A stretch of DNA of 64,000 nt. Source: Protula sp. h YS-2021 (Eukaryota; Annelida; Polychaeta; Sabellida; Serpulidae). Below are positions 50,125-63,470 of this stretch, piece after piece. The notes under the pieces were generated by a model, which was given only the letters and a program-made list of their open reading frames with translations, was not told where the DNA came from and ran no database searches. The stretch is taken from the NCBI GenBank assembly GCA_949752745.1, contig OX457029.1, positions 45,862,000 to 45,925,999 of the forward strand. Direction: 5' to 3'. A program made the position numbers and the translations under genes. The first letter of the stretch is position 1; each line of letters starts with the position of its first letter.

Positions 50125-53100
50125 CTTTATGTGCTCGATATTTAAACCAAAATTTACGCAGAAACGTTGCAATATCTTTCTTTGAAACAACTGATAGTAA
50201 AAATTAACAATCAACTCAAGCAGAACGAACTCCTGCCTATCAATATCGTTTAGAGCTTTATACCACATTAACACCTTGGTAATCATTGTATTGGAATAAA
50301 ACAATAGATTGTGTCGCAGATTTAGGTCACTAACAATTATTTAAAGCTTCAAGCAAAACAAATTAAGAATAAGAAATATAACTTAGTTTTTGTATGTTAA
50401 GTTTCTTTTGCAATTCAGTATATATTACGTAAGCGCTTTATCAATCAAATTTATAAATATAACTGTAAATATGTTTCTTTGACCTGCTTGGGAACCTCTG
50501 TGAAATAGTTAACAAGGGTTCACAAAGATATATTTTGACTGGCTTATAATTCTTCTAGGACGACTTAAATATCTAGTGCAAAATATCCTTAAATAATTAT
50601 TATCTCTTGCAGCGAAATGCTTTGTTCAAACGAAATGCCCAAATTGAGCAACACTTTCCAGAGTGAAGCAGTAAACTGAGCTTATTTCAATGACGTAATC
50701 AGTTTAGAAGAGCTATAGTTATAACTAATAACCAAGCACTCTATTTCAACAACGCATTAAGTTTTAGCTATTTCTTTCTGCTTAGGACACAGAATACAAT
50801 ACTATCCAAAATATTTACACCAAATTCAATACATGATACTACTACGATTTTCAATGTAAAATGAAATAGCATATTTTACATTAAAACATAATTTCCTATA
50901 TTTGACTATATTTACCAAGTATTATTTACTTATAGTATAAGACTAAGAAATAAAGCACTCGTCTTTTATGGAGAAAAATTAACTAAAACTATTCAATGCT
51001 TACAGATAGAAAAAACTTGTAACAATTGTCTAAGGACCAAAAGCACATAAAAAGATGGATATGTAGCATAGATTTCTTTGTATTTGTATATTTGTATACA
51101 ACACGCTACGCGGAGGATTATATATCGTGAAATATGCCGTTGTGTAGTGCCGTGTTAAGAATGTTTAATTGCATATTTGGTAATTGTTTTCAAGACAGTA
51201 ACTAATTGTAAATTGCGTTAATAATATTGCTATGGCATTCATCAATTCACAAGGATCCTATGTTTCTTTTTAGTAAAGGGTACCAAAACGTTTTTAAGCA
51301 ACTGCTGATAATTCGAATAGACTCCGATCTTTCCCGTTGCAGGGCCCAGCGTGTGTAGTGGCCCATGGTTAAACACTAGTATGTAAGTATTGCTTGAAAA
51401 CAAAACCTGTCACATTGTTATTTACATGTCTGACTGTGCGTCAAATGCTAAATACGCCTGGTAACCTAATGTATTGTTCACACTCGCATTTCAGTCTCGT
51501 GCTCCCCCTGTACCAGTGCTATCGGCTGCAAGAGGTTTTTTTGGATCCGCTTGGACGTTTGCTTTATCATTAGCTTTCCGTTTGAAGACATGACCTCTTT
51601 TGGCTTACATAACATTTTGCCTTGAAACATTGGACTGCAAAACTTGTAAAGAGCTGTTTCAGCATGGTCCGTTCACGTGATCGCGTAGTTGGAGAATAAT
51701 TAACGGCTTTAAGTGTGAGTGAAGAAATAGTAATCCTAATGCTCACAGAGTAATAATATAAATCTTGGAACCAAATGTTGCTAGGACCATTATTTGTAAC
51801 TACTGTTGATAATAAAAGGGTTTTATCAAGGGTCATATAAAACAGAAGTGCTTCCCGTAGTGAAAAATTGTTTTCACCTTAACACGGACATGGAAAGCGG
51901 AACTGCTAAGATATTCCTGTTTTAGTGATGAACACGCTTTTTTAGCAAGCATTGTAAATTCAATGAAAGATATATCAACGCTACTTCCGTAATAGAAGAA
52001 CAACCCCGAATTCCTGCAAACTTTGAATTAACTCCTCTAAATTTGTTTAAACAGTACAGTCAAACGCTAAGGGGCAAGTTAAGCTGGTAATTTGTTTGAA
52101 AACTTTCAGTTCTGGATCTCTTTATTTACCTTGCGGTTGAGAGAAGCTGCTTATTTAACATAAAAAGAGAATAAATCGTGCATTTTACAACAGGTTCTAT
52201 AACAGGATATCTTTCGTTAAAGATAGGGAAGGTGGAGATTATGTAATTAAAACTAACAAAGTAAGATTAGATAAAGTAGGGAAGAAGCGACAGTTTGGCT
52301 CCGAAAGTTGTGAATTAACAGACTTGAGTAGGGGAATTATATTTATTGTCACAAGATAGAAGAAGAAAAATTATTGCAAAAAGACCTATATTTAAAATTG
52401 CAAAGTGTATTCATACTTCAGAACAATCTACCAAAGCGGAGCCATCCGTCATCGAGAGCAACAACGAATGCCATCATGAACAAAAATATGAATCAACGCT
52501 GTGGTACTTATCCGACCGTAAATAGATCATAAGGAGCTACATGGCAGATCACAAGCAAATGCTACGGTAAGTCTTTTGACTGAAACCCAAAAAGCAGCCC
52601 ACACTGTTCCCTTAAGCGGCAAACAAGTTATTGTTATATGCGTTATTATTACTGTTTTATGAAAAACGTCAAGTGTGTGAAATTGAAGCTAACGTTATTT
52701 ACGTACGTCACTATGTTCCCAAATTACATGCTAAAAGCTTCATTGAGACACTAAATTGGGATTTCAGTTTTAGGATCGTTATTGTGACATTCCTTGTGAA
52801 AACCACTTTAAAAGTTCCAATGAATACTACCTTTCAAACACCATGCTGAAATCACTCACAGGACACCTGCTTGTTCGACTTGAAATTTTAGTGATTGTTG
52901 TGAAACCGTAGCTGAAAGATTGAATTATCTCAAAATTAACGATCTTTCTAAGTCACACCTGAACGCGTTAGAAAGCTGCAATGAAACTTGGCATTTTACG
53001 CGCAATTCTTAACATTATTGTTAATAAGAGTGTTTTAAAACTGCGTGACGTACCTAAAAATTAGAAATGTTTTTATTTAAAGTACTTAATGGTCATTGGT

Positions 53101-54029
53101 AATTGACAGCATACCCAACTAGGTTTCCCATTTGGGGCTCCTAAAACAACGAGCATCATGGCATGAATTTCGATATTTAGCTGTATTTTCCGAAAAATGC
53201 ATCAACTATAGAAAAGTTCAAAGTAAAAAATATACTAACTTGGACGCAACATCGTACTAAAAAGGTACCGCCGTGATTCCGCAGACTAGGTAGTTGCTAA
53301 AGCAATATGTTCAGCAATATATTTATGATACGTTTTTTGTTCTCTAATTTAGCTTTAAACTTTATGCGCGTAATATGTCTGTTATTGCAATTGTAATAGC
53401 AAGCTCTGGAGTAATAGTAAAAACTATTCACTAGTTTTTATTAAATTAACAATAGTTTGCGAATATTTCGAATATGCTTGAGTTTTGCCTCGGGTTCTGG
53501 TCTGTATTTCGTGTAAAGCATCTGTTACCTCGGCGTCAAATCCAACAGGATCAGTGATAAAGACAGTATGTGTTTTTGTCAGATTATTTTAGGTAAGTTT
53601 TTTTTTAAAGTTCAAATGGCCTGAAATATTTCCCAAGAGCTTTCTCATAATTGCACTTAACACGAATCTTCGCGACAAAGTAAAGTCATCTGGTCCGAGC
53701 AGTTAATTCAGCTGATCCTTTAACATAAAGATGCACGTAGACTTTATGTATATATGTTGAAAGGCTAGGGGATGCTTAGTCCACATATTCCTGGTGATTA
53801 TCTCATACTGTAACTAAGGAAAGTTACACTGTTACTTCCTAATTTCGGAATACTTGCTGAGAATCCATGAACATACACCTATTATTTCAATAAATGGCCT
53901 TTTTAAAAAATCCGATAAAATAAACAACAGCACATCACACGTTATATTAGCAAAAAGCTTCTGCTTGGTCAAAATAAATTTCAAAACAATGAAACTGGGA
54001 GGCATATGCATTAATTGTTGAAAAGAAAA
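50125..54029. other. Long unannotated stretch
   Basis: No recognised gene, RNA or repeat family. Frames at 51,570-51,836 (-) and 52,631-52,849 (+) are unsupported. Confidence 0.45.
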
Positions 54030-54135
54030 CCGAAGCTTGAGGGAATACCGATACTCCGCATGCGCTTCCTGCCTTGTTTGAAAGGAGACTTCTGTCGCTA
54101 ATGCTCTAACAACTGAGCAAAGCCATCGGAAGTCA
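54030..54135 (-). mobile_element. tRNA-like SINE head
   Basis: The minus strand reads TGGCTTTGCTCAGTTGTTAG, then AGCATTAGCGACAGAAGTC. This fits a tRNA D-arm/box A (TRGCNNAGTGG-type, with TTGCTCAGTTGTTAGAGC) and an anticodon arm. The place of box B (CTCCTTTCAAACAAGG) is degenerate. It continues GCAGGAAGCGCATGCGGAGT, a body segment. A functional tRNA is unlikely; a tRNA-derived SINE fits best. Confidence 0.45.
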
Positions 54136-54879
54136 AGGATGTAAAATTTCAAAGAAGTGTAAAATGTAAAAGAAGTACTGTTTTTAATACAAAATAAAGT
54201 CTTCTCAACAGTACATAATTAAGCAGTCTCTGACAAAGAGTCTCCAAATTAAGTATGGCGTTTTTTGTGATGCTAAGCTTAAAACTCTCTTGAAACGGCC
54301 ATCCTCAATAGTTATTTCGTGACTGAAATATGTCTTTGAAAGTTTTTGCTTAAAAGGATTTGCCATATAGTCCAAGGCCTACTAACAACGTGAGATTACT
54401 GTTTCTAATTGCATTTATTAAAAACGCTATTTGTGTGTGTGTGCTGTGACATATTTTACCATCAATCATTATGACGTCTGATAATTAAATTAGATACTAT
54501 ATTGAAACTGATTCCTAAAAAGAACAATATTGTATGCATTCGGAATGCACTACTTTAAATATCTTGAAAGGAAAGATCCTGTTTAAGTTTTTTAATTAAA
54601 AAAAAACAATCTCAAACAAATACCAAGCAACTGAGGGAAATACTATATGCACAATTCTCCTAGCCTGCCTTGTTACTGTTCCCTTTCTGCCTTTATTAAG
54701 CTTCACCACACCGTTTAGAGAAACATTATACTAACAAGGTGTTTCCCTGAGGTTAACGTTCTCAATCATTATGATTGAGGGTCCTTGCCATTCTATACAA
54801 TTTCCAATTAGCAATACCTAGGGGCATAAAAACAAAGACCACTACATTTTGAGCAAAAATACCACGTCAGAGTTTAACT

Positions 54880-55020
54880 GCGTTTACTGCAGGGATAGAT
54901 CAGGGGACTGGGCGTTTTGTATTGGATTCACGCACATGAGGAAGACCTGTGAAGGAGCCGCACAGAGTTGGGTTCATTGGTCTTCCACAAGTGCCCGAAT
55001 AGAATACAAAGAAAACCAGC
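54880..55020 (+). repeat. Dispersed repeat related to 10,250-10,345
   Basis: TTTTGTATTGGATTCACGCA and GGTCTTCCACAAGTGCCCGA match TGTGTATTGGATTCAGTTTC and GACCTTCCGGCGTGCCCGA in the 10.2 kb SINE-like sequence; the latter has a deletion between them. The 66-codon frame here (54,849-55,049) has a Cys-rich start, but repeat homology explains it better than a gene. Confidence 0.45.
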
Positions 55021-55802
55021 CCTATGGACTATCATTCAAACACGAATAATAATGCCTTAAACAGCCATAAAAAACAGAAATAAACTCCCTTTACATCTGA
55101 GTTTCTCTCCTGCACTGTGCTGCTGCCTGTGCGCTATATAGCAACTCTCCTTACAGAAAACAAGCCTTTGTCAGAACCACATTGGCGTCTAACTATGACA
55201 TTCGAGTGAATGTGGTTTCGCGTGCCGTTAGAACATGCAAAATTTATTTACTCGGTGCGTGTTTTAATTCACTACATTGTTTTAACACATTATATTGAGC
55301 GTTTTAACACACTGTGTTTCCATTAAAATAATCTTCAAATAGTTTGTTCACGAAAGTTATAACAAAAGCATTTTTGAAATAAAATTAAGCTAATTTGCAG
55401 ATATTCTTTGCTCAATATGCCAATTCACGGTTTCACGTGAGCATGCTCTGTAGAAGAAATTTGCAGGATTACAGTGGGGACCAGCATAAAGAAACAGAAA
55501 CAGATGAAGAAAGTGTATTATGAGCTAATTTTCTTTGTCATGACGTATATGTAAGATGTCAAAGCTTCATTATAATGTGATGAAATTTATTTATGATGTA
55601 TACAAATGGTTTCTACTACAGAAATCTATATCTGTTTCAAATTGATTCTGACGTATTTCTCAATTGCCTTCTATGGTTATAAGTTTGCCTGCTTCTATGC
55701 TTGTCCAACATAAACTGGAGTCCTTTTTTGCGTAAATCTCGCAGACGAAACTGTGAGTCCGCTGACTGTGAGCATTTCGTACTAACAATTGGAAATGCTA
55801 AG

Positions 55803-56059
55803 GGATAAGAAGTAAATTGGATTATTTGAGTTTCTTTAAGCTGTTACGATTTATAGCAATTTATATAAATTATTTCTATTAAGTCTTCTGTCAAAGATCG
55901 TATTTCTAACCATGTTTTGTTTGCAAGTGATAAAGAAGTAAATTGGATTATTTGAGTTTCTTTAAGCTGTTACGATTTATAGCAATTTATATAAATAATT
56001 TCTATTAAGTCCTCTGTCAAAGATCGTATTTCTAACCATGTTTTGTTTGCAAGTGATAA
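55803..56059. repeat. 126-bp tandem duplication
   Basis: GAAGTAAATTGGATTATTTG begins at 55,809 and again at 55,935; both copies run to CATGTTTTGTTTGCAAGTGA. Only about two mismatches, so it is recent. No coding function seen. Confidence 0.95.
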
Positions 56060-59000
56060 CCTAAAGACTTTATCTTTTGAAAACAACAAATTTAAAATCA
56101 AACATACCTTTCTGTGCCGTTTCTGTTTCAAATGACAAACGTTATCTAATAGAGTAATTGCTTTTTTCAAATTCTCTGAAAGTAGTGTTTGTTTTCAAAG
56201 CATTTGAAATTATCCAAGCTTGAACTAGATTTGCAGGCTCTCCGTATTAGTATTCTCAATGTTTTAGAACTACTGTACAATTCTTACGGGAATATAAATT
56301 GATTTCGTACTTGATCCGAAGAAAAATTTAATTTTAAATTAAAAATTAATGCCACACATTAGAACCAAATCAAAATTCTTAAACCATCGCTCAAAATCTA
56401 CATAAATTCGGAAGTAATCTCAGTTTAAGAAATTTTTGACAAGAATTTATACAACGTGTGCCACAACTCTTAAGTAGGAGTTTCACATAGCTGTGAGTAA
56501 TGCCTTTGTTTCACTTGAAGAAGCTCTGAGTCGGCGGGTAATGACAAACCTGTGTGTACGACAGCTTGTGTTTTTATTTTTTAGCAATATCCTTTTGAAC
56601 TTAACTCTTCAGATAGATCAAATAACTAATGTTAGTTTATTTAGCAAATGCAAAAGTGTACATTTATGAATTCAAGGGGCAGGTCAAAAACCATATCAGG
56701 AAGTCTCAAATCCAAAAAATTATATAACGATCAAGAGTTATTATTTTAGAGAAATACCCATAATGGAAACAAATGGTCAAAGAAGAATAGCTTCTAAAGT
56801 TGTTGACAAGCTGTTTGCAAGATACATTAGTCTGGCACCAGGTTATGCGTTTATATTAATTCTGTTATATACTTTACACTTAGGGACATATGGCATTAAG
56901 TCCTTTAATATTTAAAATTACCATTAACGTAACATATGTACATGAAACAGTAAAAGACATGTGGATAATAACAAAGGACAAGACTGAAAGTAAATAGAGT
57001 AAATAATATCTTTACGTAAAAAGTAGCATGTGCATTTAGTTGCTATAAATTATATATTTTTGCCCGTTTTCCCCTTTTTACTGATTTTCTATTGTGAGCT
57101 GGTTTTCAATATATCTTCATCGAAATATCGGACCACATGAAAATGTGGGATTTTAAGAGTGTTAAATATATCACTTTTGCCACCTTTAGGTCCTCTGATT
57201 TTAGCAATAATTTAACGGATTGAATATCCTTTATACCCGAAATAATCTAAGCAATAATCCATACTAATTTCAAATGTTGTTTAATTAGTCGTTGGGTTCG
57301 GTTTGGTCTTCATGGAGACTATTATGCTTGGCTAAGTAAGAACTTGGAGTACTGTCCATTGGTAAGTTGAGTAAGTATGCCTAGTAGGTGCAACTTTTCA
57401 TTATACACACCTTTCTTGTAAGTGTGATCTTTTGGTGCAGTTTATAATGATATGTTAAATCAAAATAAAAAAAATTATGTTCATTATAATACCGTCAATC
57501 ATTTGATGCCACAATTATAAAAAGACTTTTTACAAGACAGCACATTAAAGAATTTTAAATCAGTTACTGAAAAACTAATTACGACGATACAACGAGAAGT
57601 GGTAGAAATCACTGCTTTCGCTTACCTAAGGCAATTGCAGCTGACGCCAATCCCCTGCTTACCAACGAGCCTCTGAATTTGGATATTGGGATTACCAGAA
57701 TAAACCTCTAAACAATAGATTTAACCTTCTCTCTCACCAAACATCACCTTAAAATTAACATTTGCACACTTAAGCTATATTGTGGTATATGGATAATGAT
57801 AAAGGCTGTTGCTTCAGCATCCGCATTAGCAATACAACAATGTTCCATCGAGCAGGGTAGCAATCTATATGAGCACCTGATACTATTTTAGAGCGAACAA
57901 GATATCCTTATCAGGTTATACGATTATTAATTTATGTTCTTTTCAAGTCAAAGAAGCCGATTTTATTTGCTCGTGTCATAATATATTTTTCCTAATTTAC
58001 CGGATAAATATCATATTTATCCTGCGGCGACAACTCTAATAAATTAATTGCTATTTTTTAGAGTACCCTGCAGTTTATTATTTACATTATATGCTTACTT
58101 AATGCAAAATAATTTGCAAAAAATATACTTCAATATAAATATTTTATATTTCTTTAATTTTTTCACTTTTTCAACACAGCTGACACTTGATGTTTACGAT
58201 TTACATCTCCACAAGCATGTGATATCTAATTTACCAAAAGTGCCAAAAGCACTCTTGCTTCCTAGACTCAATTTCTAGAAAATAACGTTCTTTGCATTTT
58301 GATGACCGTTTCCATTTCAATGTGTCGGATACATCTCAACAGGCATTTTTGCTTTGACCTGAATTTTTAATTATTGGATCAGAGACAAAATAGGAGACAA
58401 TTACGTAAAAAATGAAAATCTATAAAGAGATGGCAAACAAAAAAAGTAGTGTGTGTGCCGCTTTTCAAGATATGCAGACATGTAAATACCAAGGAACCGA
58501 GGAGAAACCGTTGTGTATGGCATTCTGCAATATTTAGTGCATATGTTCACTCATTGTAAGGAAACAACACTCCGTAGATGAATAATTCAAGCAGAAAAAT
58601 CTTGGTGTTTATGCACTGCAGCAACATTTTGTGTCTGCTATGACTTCTAAATGCCAATTAGAGCGTTTTTAATGTTTTTGAGGAACCACATTTCCTAATT
58701 TTGTCCAAACTGATGTTTATGTAAAATGCTGCTGAGAAAAACAAATAAACCATTTCCAAAAAAAGCATTTCAGTGACCAGTTTATTATACATTAGTATGG
58801 TAAGGTGATTGCAATACAGTTTTTGCAGTATATTAAGTTGGTCGCAACTCCCCACTTGTAATCACCTGGCCGTAGCGAGTAGGCTTCATTCTTTATATTT
58901 AAGCACACTGTAACTGTTCTGATCACTGCCCTATTGGTAGAAAATTTAAAACACGTCTAGAAACACATAATTGTGCCATCTTGCTTTTCAATCAGCCATT

Positions 59001-60323
59001 TCAACTACGTGAATATGATGCTAAGAACCAGGGTTTCAGATCCAAGAATGAAGGTTTAACTATTAAGGATGTGCTTAAACATACAAGATGCCTCAAGGTT
59101 GTGCGGCTGAAGTCAGAAATTTTTCTTAACTAATACAGCATTAATACAAATTGTATCTGTATCTGCGAGTATATTAATGTCTTCTTTGCACCATGTTGCA
59201 AATAATTATACCTCATTAATATTTCGTCGTAAGGAGTGGGGATGGTTAATTCAGTTTAAAATATCTTAAATTCAGTTATAGATATCTAACGTTCTGTTTT
59301 AGGTATCCAAAAAAACATTATATGTTCTGAGATCTAAAATTGTATTAAACGGTCGTGAAACAGTGTTTACGCGACAAGAATGCCTTACACTTATTAAAAA
59401 ATACAACACCTGTATATTTATTACATTTATATATATTTGGGGAAGGTGTAAACCTAGTCCTCCTGACAACCGTTGGAGAGGCAGCAGAATTCATTGGAGC
59501 TTCCCCCACCCATCCCCGCCTAGTCCCTTCTCTATGACAAAATAAATCAACGAAAATCAAGGTAAAGTGATCATTCTTTATTTCAGTTGATTGCGTCACT
59601 ATAACGCAAGTGAACGGCTACAGTAAATACGACAAAATTTGATAAACAAAAAGAAATGGTTTAAATTAAACCTATTTTCACCATGTGCGTGTTAAATCGT
59701 TCGAAGGCTTTCTTTTGACAAATATACAATATGGAGTGTACTTTTTGCCATTTGCATGCGTACTTTTTATGTATTTGGCATGGATTCATTCTTCAAAACA
59801 CAGTTATTTATGAAGAAGTTGCATGCAGTGGCATAATTACATGGAAACTTATTTCGAGATTTTAACATCTATTTTATGGCACATTCTTATTGAGACATTT
59901 GTTTATAAAAAAACAACCAACGCATTCTTGATTTTTGTTTTGAGGCTGTGACTGTTTAAAAAGAAACTTATGAGAATTCATTTCAAACAAATTGATAAAT
60001 TTCGGGAATATAACTTACGAAAGCATAGCACCCGCAATTTAAGGGCGCCAATTGTGACTTAATTTCAACCATGATACGGGCAAGTTGTGCTAATTACATT
60101 TTCCGTGTGTTGCTTATTCGTGTTTCTCTTATCTTTTTCGACGTATCGTTTTCACACAATTAGTTGTAAACGCAAATAGCGAGAGGGTCAAAAGACACCT
60201 GAGATGCTGCATTTTATTTGTAACAAGTTTAGAACACAATATGGACATGGACAACATAGAATTAGCTTCATTTTACCAGAATATCCTTTCAAATAAATAA
60301 ATAAAGGAGCAGTCATTTTAATT
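56060..60323. other. Long unannotated stretch
   Basis: No recognised gene, RNA or repeat family over 4.2 kb. Frames at 58,048-58,278 (+) and 59,345-59,599 (-) were considered and not supported. Confidence 0.45.
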
Positions 60324-60841
60324 AACACTTGACAAGCCTTTGGCTTGCAAGAGTTATATGTATTTGTGCGAGCAGCCGTTCGTCCTTTTTTTCTTCTTGG
60401 CACTTTTTCCGATTTTTTTTTGTCGTTTTCTTCTCTGACACTATGGGCCCTAGGACCATGAAACTTGGGGCTTATGAAGAGCTTGATCTGAACGTGTGCA
60501 TGTCACTCTTTATTTTCGTCTTCGATTTCGTTTTCTTTGTTAAAACGTCTTGTGAAAAGAGTGTATTTTTGCGAGTAAATGCTATGCATTTAACGTACAT
60601 CACAGAACACGGTTGCTGAGCTTTGTGCGAGCTCTCACTGCGTAAATAGATAACACGGCGTATTCCTGCTCAGTCAATAAAACCTTAAGCCAACAAAGAC
60701 CAAACACTACTCGGCTTATAAGACGTATTCAAGCTGTGTTGTTTGCAATATATTAGTCAAGAAATAACCCAAAGAAGGAAGTATTTTTGCATTAAATATT
60801 TGTCAAGCGTTTAACATTTCGCTGGCGCAATAAGGTTCTAG
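60324..60841 (+). mobile_element. Helentron-like non-autonomous element, complete copy
   Basis: Complete 518-base copy. The left end AACACTTGACAAGCCTTTGG (60,324) follows TT; it contains a small stem, CAAGCC-TTT-GGCTTG. The right end has TTGTCAAGCGTTTAAC (60,800-60,815, inverse of the left terminus), the imperfect stem-loop ATTTCGCTGGCGCAAT and AAGGTTCTAG (to 60,841), followed by TT. The left inverted repeat is terminal, while its partner lies internal to the hairpin: the asymmetric arrangement described for Helentrons and HINEs. The 96-codon frame inside (60,329-60,619) is not conserved in the other copies, so the element is non-coding and would rely on proteins from an autonomous element. 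Confidence 0.65.
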
Positions 60842-61486
60842 TTAAGTAGTTGTTTTGGAGTTATCTTTTCTATTCCAGTCGGTCTTCAGCTGGATATACC
60901 TATCACTTCGAAGACCGAGTGGCCCTCCTTGTCACAGTGGGCATACACTATTGCACTGAAATATGAATTGTAGTAAATCCGTTACAAGTTTTTTCATGCA
61001 AATGTTGGCAATGAAGGTTTTATGTGTCTCCAAGTACACCATTTCTCTTCGAAAAAGCACGGTGTGGTTCTCGTTCTAATGCTGCCTTCCTTGATTCAAT
61101 GTCGGGCGCCCGAGCAACCCGGTTGTCGTAATCTGATACAATGGTTGTATGTTGGACTTGTAATTAACTTGTAATTACGTAATAAAATTTCAAAAGATCT
61201 TGCGTTATATGATTAGGATTAAGGCAAGCATTGAAGGTATTTAGTGGTACGATTTTGGTATCGCATGTCAAAACGATTCCCACCAGCACATTAAGGGTTT
61301 TCTTGCATCACTTAGTATTGGCAACAGGATCATTTTCGTGGCGTGATGCCAATGAGTAACAGTTTCATTCATCTGAGCTTTAAAGACAAGAGCTTTGCTT
61401 TTCGATCGATTCAATCACTTTGACACGTCTTATACAGAGCTTATGGTCACCTGATAATTACGTTGTGTCGTGAGCGAACTTTTCAG
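60842..61486. other. Unannotated stretch
   Basis: No recognised gene. It borders the second DIRS-like relic, whose 5' part (gag) is not visible here. Confidence 0.45.
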
Positions 61487-61516
61487 AAGCGTACTGTCCA
61501 AATGTATTACAAAAGA

Positions 61517-62060
61517 GCAGTAGATTTATCAGATGCGCACCTCTACATCCGAATAAATCTGAACAGCCGCAAATACCTGTGCTTTCATATAAAGAAGAAA
61601 AAGATTCTGGTTTCTGGTACTTCAGTTCGGCATGTCCACAGCCCCGTACGTATTCTCAAATGTGATGAAGGTGCTGAAATCATGGGCTACGCTCCGGAGT
61701 ATGCTCGTATTTCAGTACCTGGACTAGTTCCTAGCCCATAGAGACGAGACCTAGACCAGACTCCAAACACTCCTCTTAGCAAGGCAGGCACTTTGTGCAA
61801 GTCTCATGGCCAATTTGGTAAAATCAGAACTTGTGCCCAAGAAGCAAACTACCATTCTGAGGAAGAAGTGGGATTTGGAGTTAACCAAAGCCAACTTCAC
61901 AAAAGACAGGTGGGAGAGAATTGTCATAGCTATTCAAAACATCACTGCCCATCAGCCCATGAAACCTACCCATATGGAGGCTCTACTGGGGCTACTGGTA
62001 GCCACAGAAAAGACACTCCAACTGAACAAGCCTTACTACAGAAAATTTCATGGGTAATAA
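61517..62060 (+). pseudogene. DIRS reverse transcriptase, broken
   Basis: AVDLSDAHLYIRINLNSRKY followed by LCFH matches the DLKDAY-x-H-[VI]-PI...-KYLRF block that begins the RT palm and contains the first catalytic Asp. A frame change hides the LPFG-like segment. In another frame, MLVFQYLD ends in a stop (TAC CTG GAC TAG, 61,716-61,727), so the YxDD box is truncated to YLD-stop. Then LQTLLLARQALCASLMANLV, KSELVPKKQT, and finally MEALLGLLVATEKTLQLNKP, a nearly consensus GLLVATEK segment. At least two frameshifts and several stops. Confidence 0.8.
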
Positions 62061-62223
62061 AATCAGCAGTGGCTCGAAAGCAGTCGAAGATCTGTCATGG
62101 TGGATATCCCCAGAATGCCTGACCCGGGGTTACCCATTGAGGCCCCACCCCGTGCTATCAATTCAGACAGAGGTTTCATCCAAGGGGTTGGGTTGCTAAT
62201 TCTTAAAGACCAAGCATATAAAC

Positions 62224-62505
62224 TTGCTAGAGCTGACAGTTGTGTGGCTGGCCATCATCCAAGTACTCCCTAGTATGGAAAACTGGTTAGTAATTGTGAT
62301 ACTGAGACTGAACAATTCAACAGCAGTAGCTTATCTCCGGAAGCAAGGAAGCACCCATTCAGCTGAGCTAATTCAGTTGACAGGGGAAATCCATTGCCTA
62401 GCGAGAAGTCATGGGATCTGGCTCTCAGCGGATCACATAGCTGGCAGACTAAATATGGCGGATCTGGCCTCTAGAGTGGTAAAAACAGAGTGGTGTCTAA
62501 GTTAA
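62224..62505 (+). pseudogene. DIRS RNase H domain, nearly open
   Basis: A 93-codon open frame preserves most of the domain: LELTVVWLAI, then LRLNNSTAVAYLRKQGSTHS (family consensus has D-N-T in place of N-N-S), ELIQLTGEIHCLARSHGIWL, SADHIAGRLNMADLASR. The catalytic Asp at the D-N-[TS] position is Asn here, which should abolish activity, and the Met start is not native. The domain order after RT and before the recombinase matches relic A. Confidence 0.8.
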
Positions 62506-62809
62506 CATTCCTTTCAGTGGATAGTGGCTCGGTCCCCATTGAGTCCTCACCTACCTGGATCTATTTGTCACTTTTCTGACCCACCAAACACCCAGATATG
62601 TCTTCCCTGCCCAAATCGCAAAGCCTGGGGAATCAAAGGCTCCGTGCTTTTGCCTGCAGATCCCTTGCCATCCCGGACTTCTATATAAACCACATTGGAG
62701 CACCTCTTCATCTCATCCGTCACTTCCTAGACCTACGGATGTGTACCTTACCCTACCTTCCTGAAAGGCCAAGGGTTCTCAGATGGGATAATAAAGCAAA
62801 TGAATCAGG

Positions 62810-63190
62810 TGCACAAGCTATCCACGCCTAAGATCTATCGATCACAGTGGAAAAAGTTTTCGAGCTGGTGTGAAAACAATTTGACCCATTCAAGGCTTCC
62901 CTGGAGGTCGTAGCCGATTTTTGAATTTCTCACATGAAGAGTTCGGCCTAAGACAATCGTCCGTAGGAGTTGAATGAACCACTTTTGGGCTACGACCCAG
63001 GGGAGGGCTCATCGATCTCCAAATAAGTCAAACATTCCGGGTCAGACTTTTGGATCTAGAGTTGGTTCTGCGACCAAAAGGAGCTGGATTTTGACCGATA
63101 GGAAAATCATTGGTGAAGCAACCATATCCCTCACATGGGCTACCCTAAAATCACCTTCCTTCTGGCGCTATCTCAGGTAAAACAAATGGG
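62810..63190 (+). pseudogene. DIRS tyrosine recombinase remnant
   Basis: After a Pro/Arg-rich linker (62,598-62,831), STPKIYRSQWKKFSSWCEN (about 62,822) matches the recombinase N-terminal block of relic A (VYRSQWNKFASWCG). It is soon broken by stops; PWRS and IFEFLT fragments follow out of frame. The catalytic R, H-x-x-R and Tyr segments were not recognised, so the C-terminal part is lost or too diverged. Confidence 0.6.
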
Positions 63191-63470
63191 GAACTCCATG
63201 CTATAGAACAGGAAATCTTTATACTAAATGGCTCCTGGGACACTTTATTTCTTAAACCCAAATCATCCTTCATGGGTAAGACCTACATAGCCACTAGAGG
63301 GGCAGAGACATTCAACGAGATAAGGGGCTTCAATCATCAGACAATCTCCACGCATAATACCAGAGGGGAAGCAGCCCCAAAGCGGTTAATGTTCAAAGAC
63401 ATAAGGACTGTTACTTGCCTAGGTTGGCCCGTACGTTCAGGCCGTTGGTCGGCTTAGAGAAGTGGGCTAA

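Larger units (their letters stand above)
61487..63470 (+). mobile_element. DIRS-like retrotransposon relic B
   Basis: Second decayed element on the plus strand: reverse transcriptase, RNase H, then tyrosine recombinase pieces, in the same order as relic A. It keeps more of the RT N-terminal side than relic A but less of the recombinase. It is not a direct copy of A; shared segments are diverged. Boundaries are approximate. Confidence 0.8.

Noticed and set aside
49657..50304. Full 215-codon minus-strand frame as the transposase start
   Set aside because: The first 60 codons do not resemble Tc1-like proteins; similarity begins at the Met at 50,124.
59345..59599. Minus-strand frame with a proline-rich segment (GWVGEAPMNSAASP)
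   Set aside because: Looked exon-like at first, but no acceptor/donor pair bounded it and the opposite strand is equally open.
60329..60619. 96-codon frame inside the Helentron-like element
   Set aside because: Not preserved in the other copies of the family; interior is pyrimidine-rich and non-coding.
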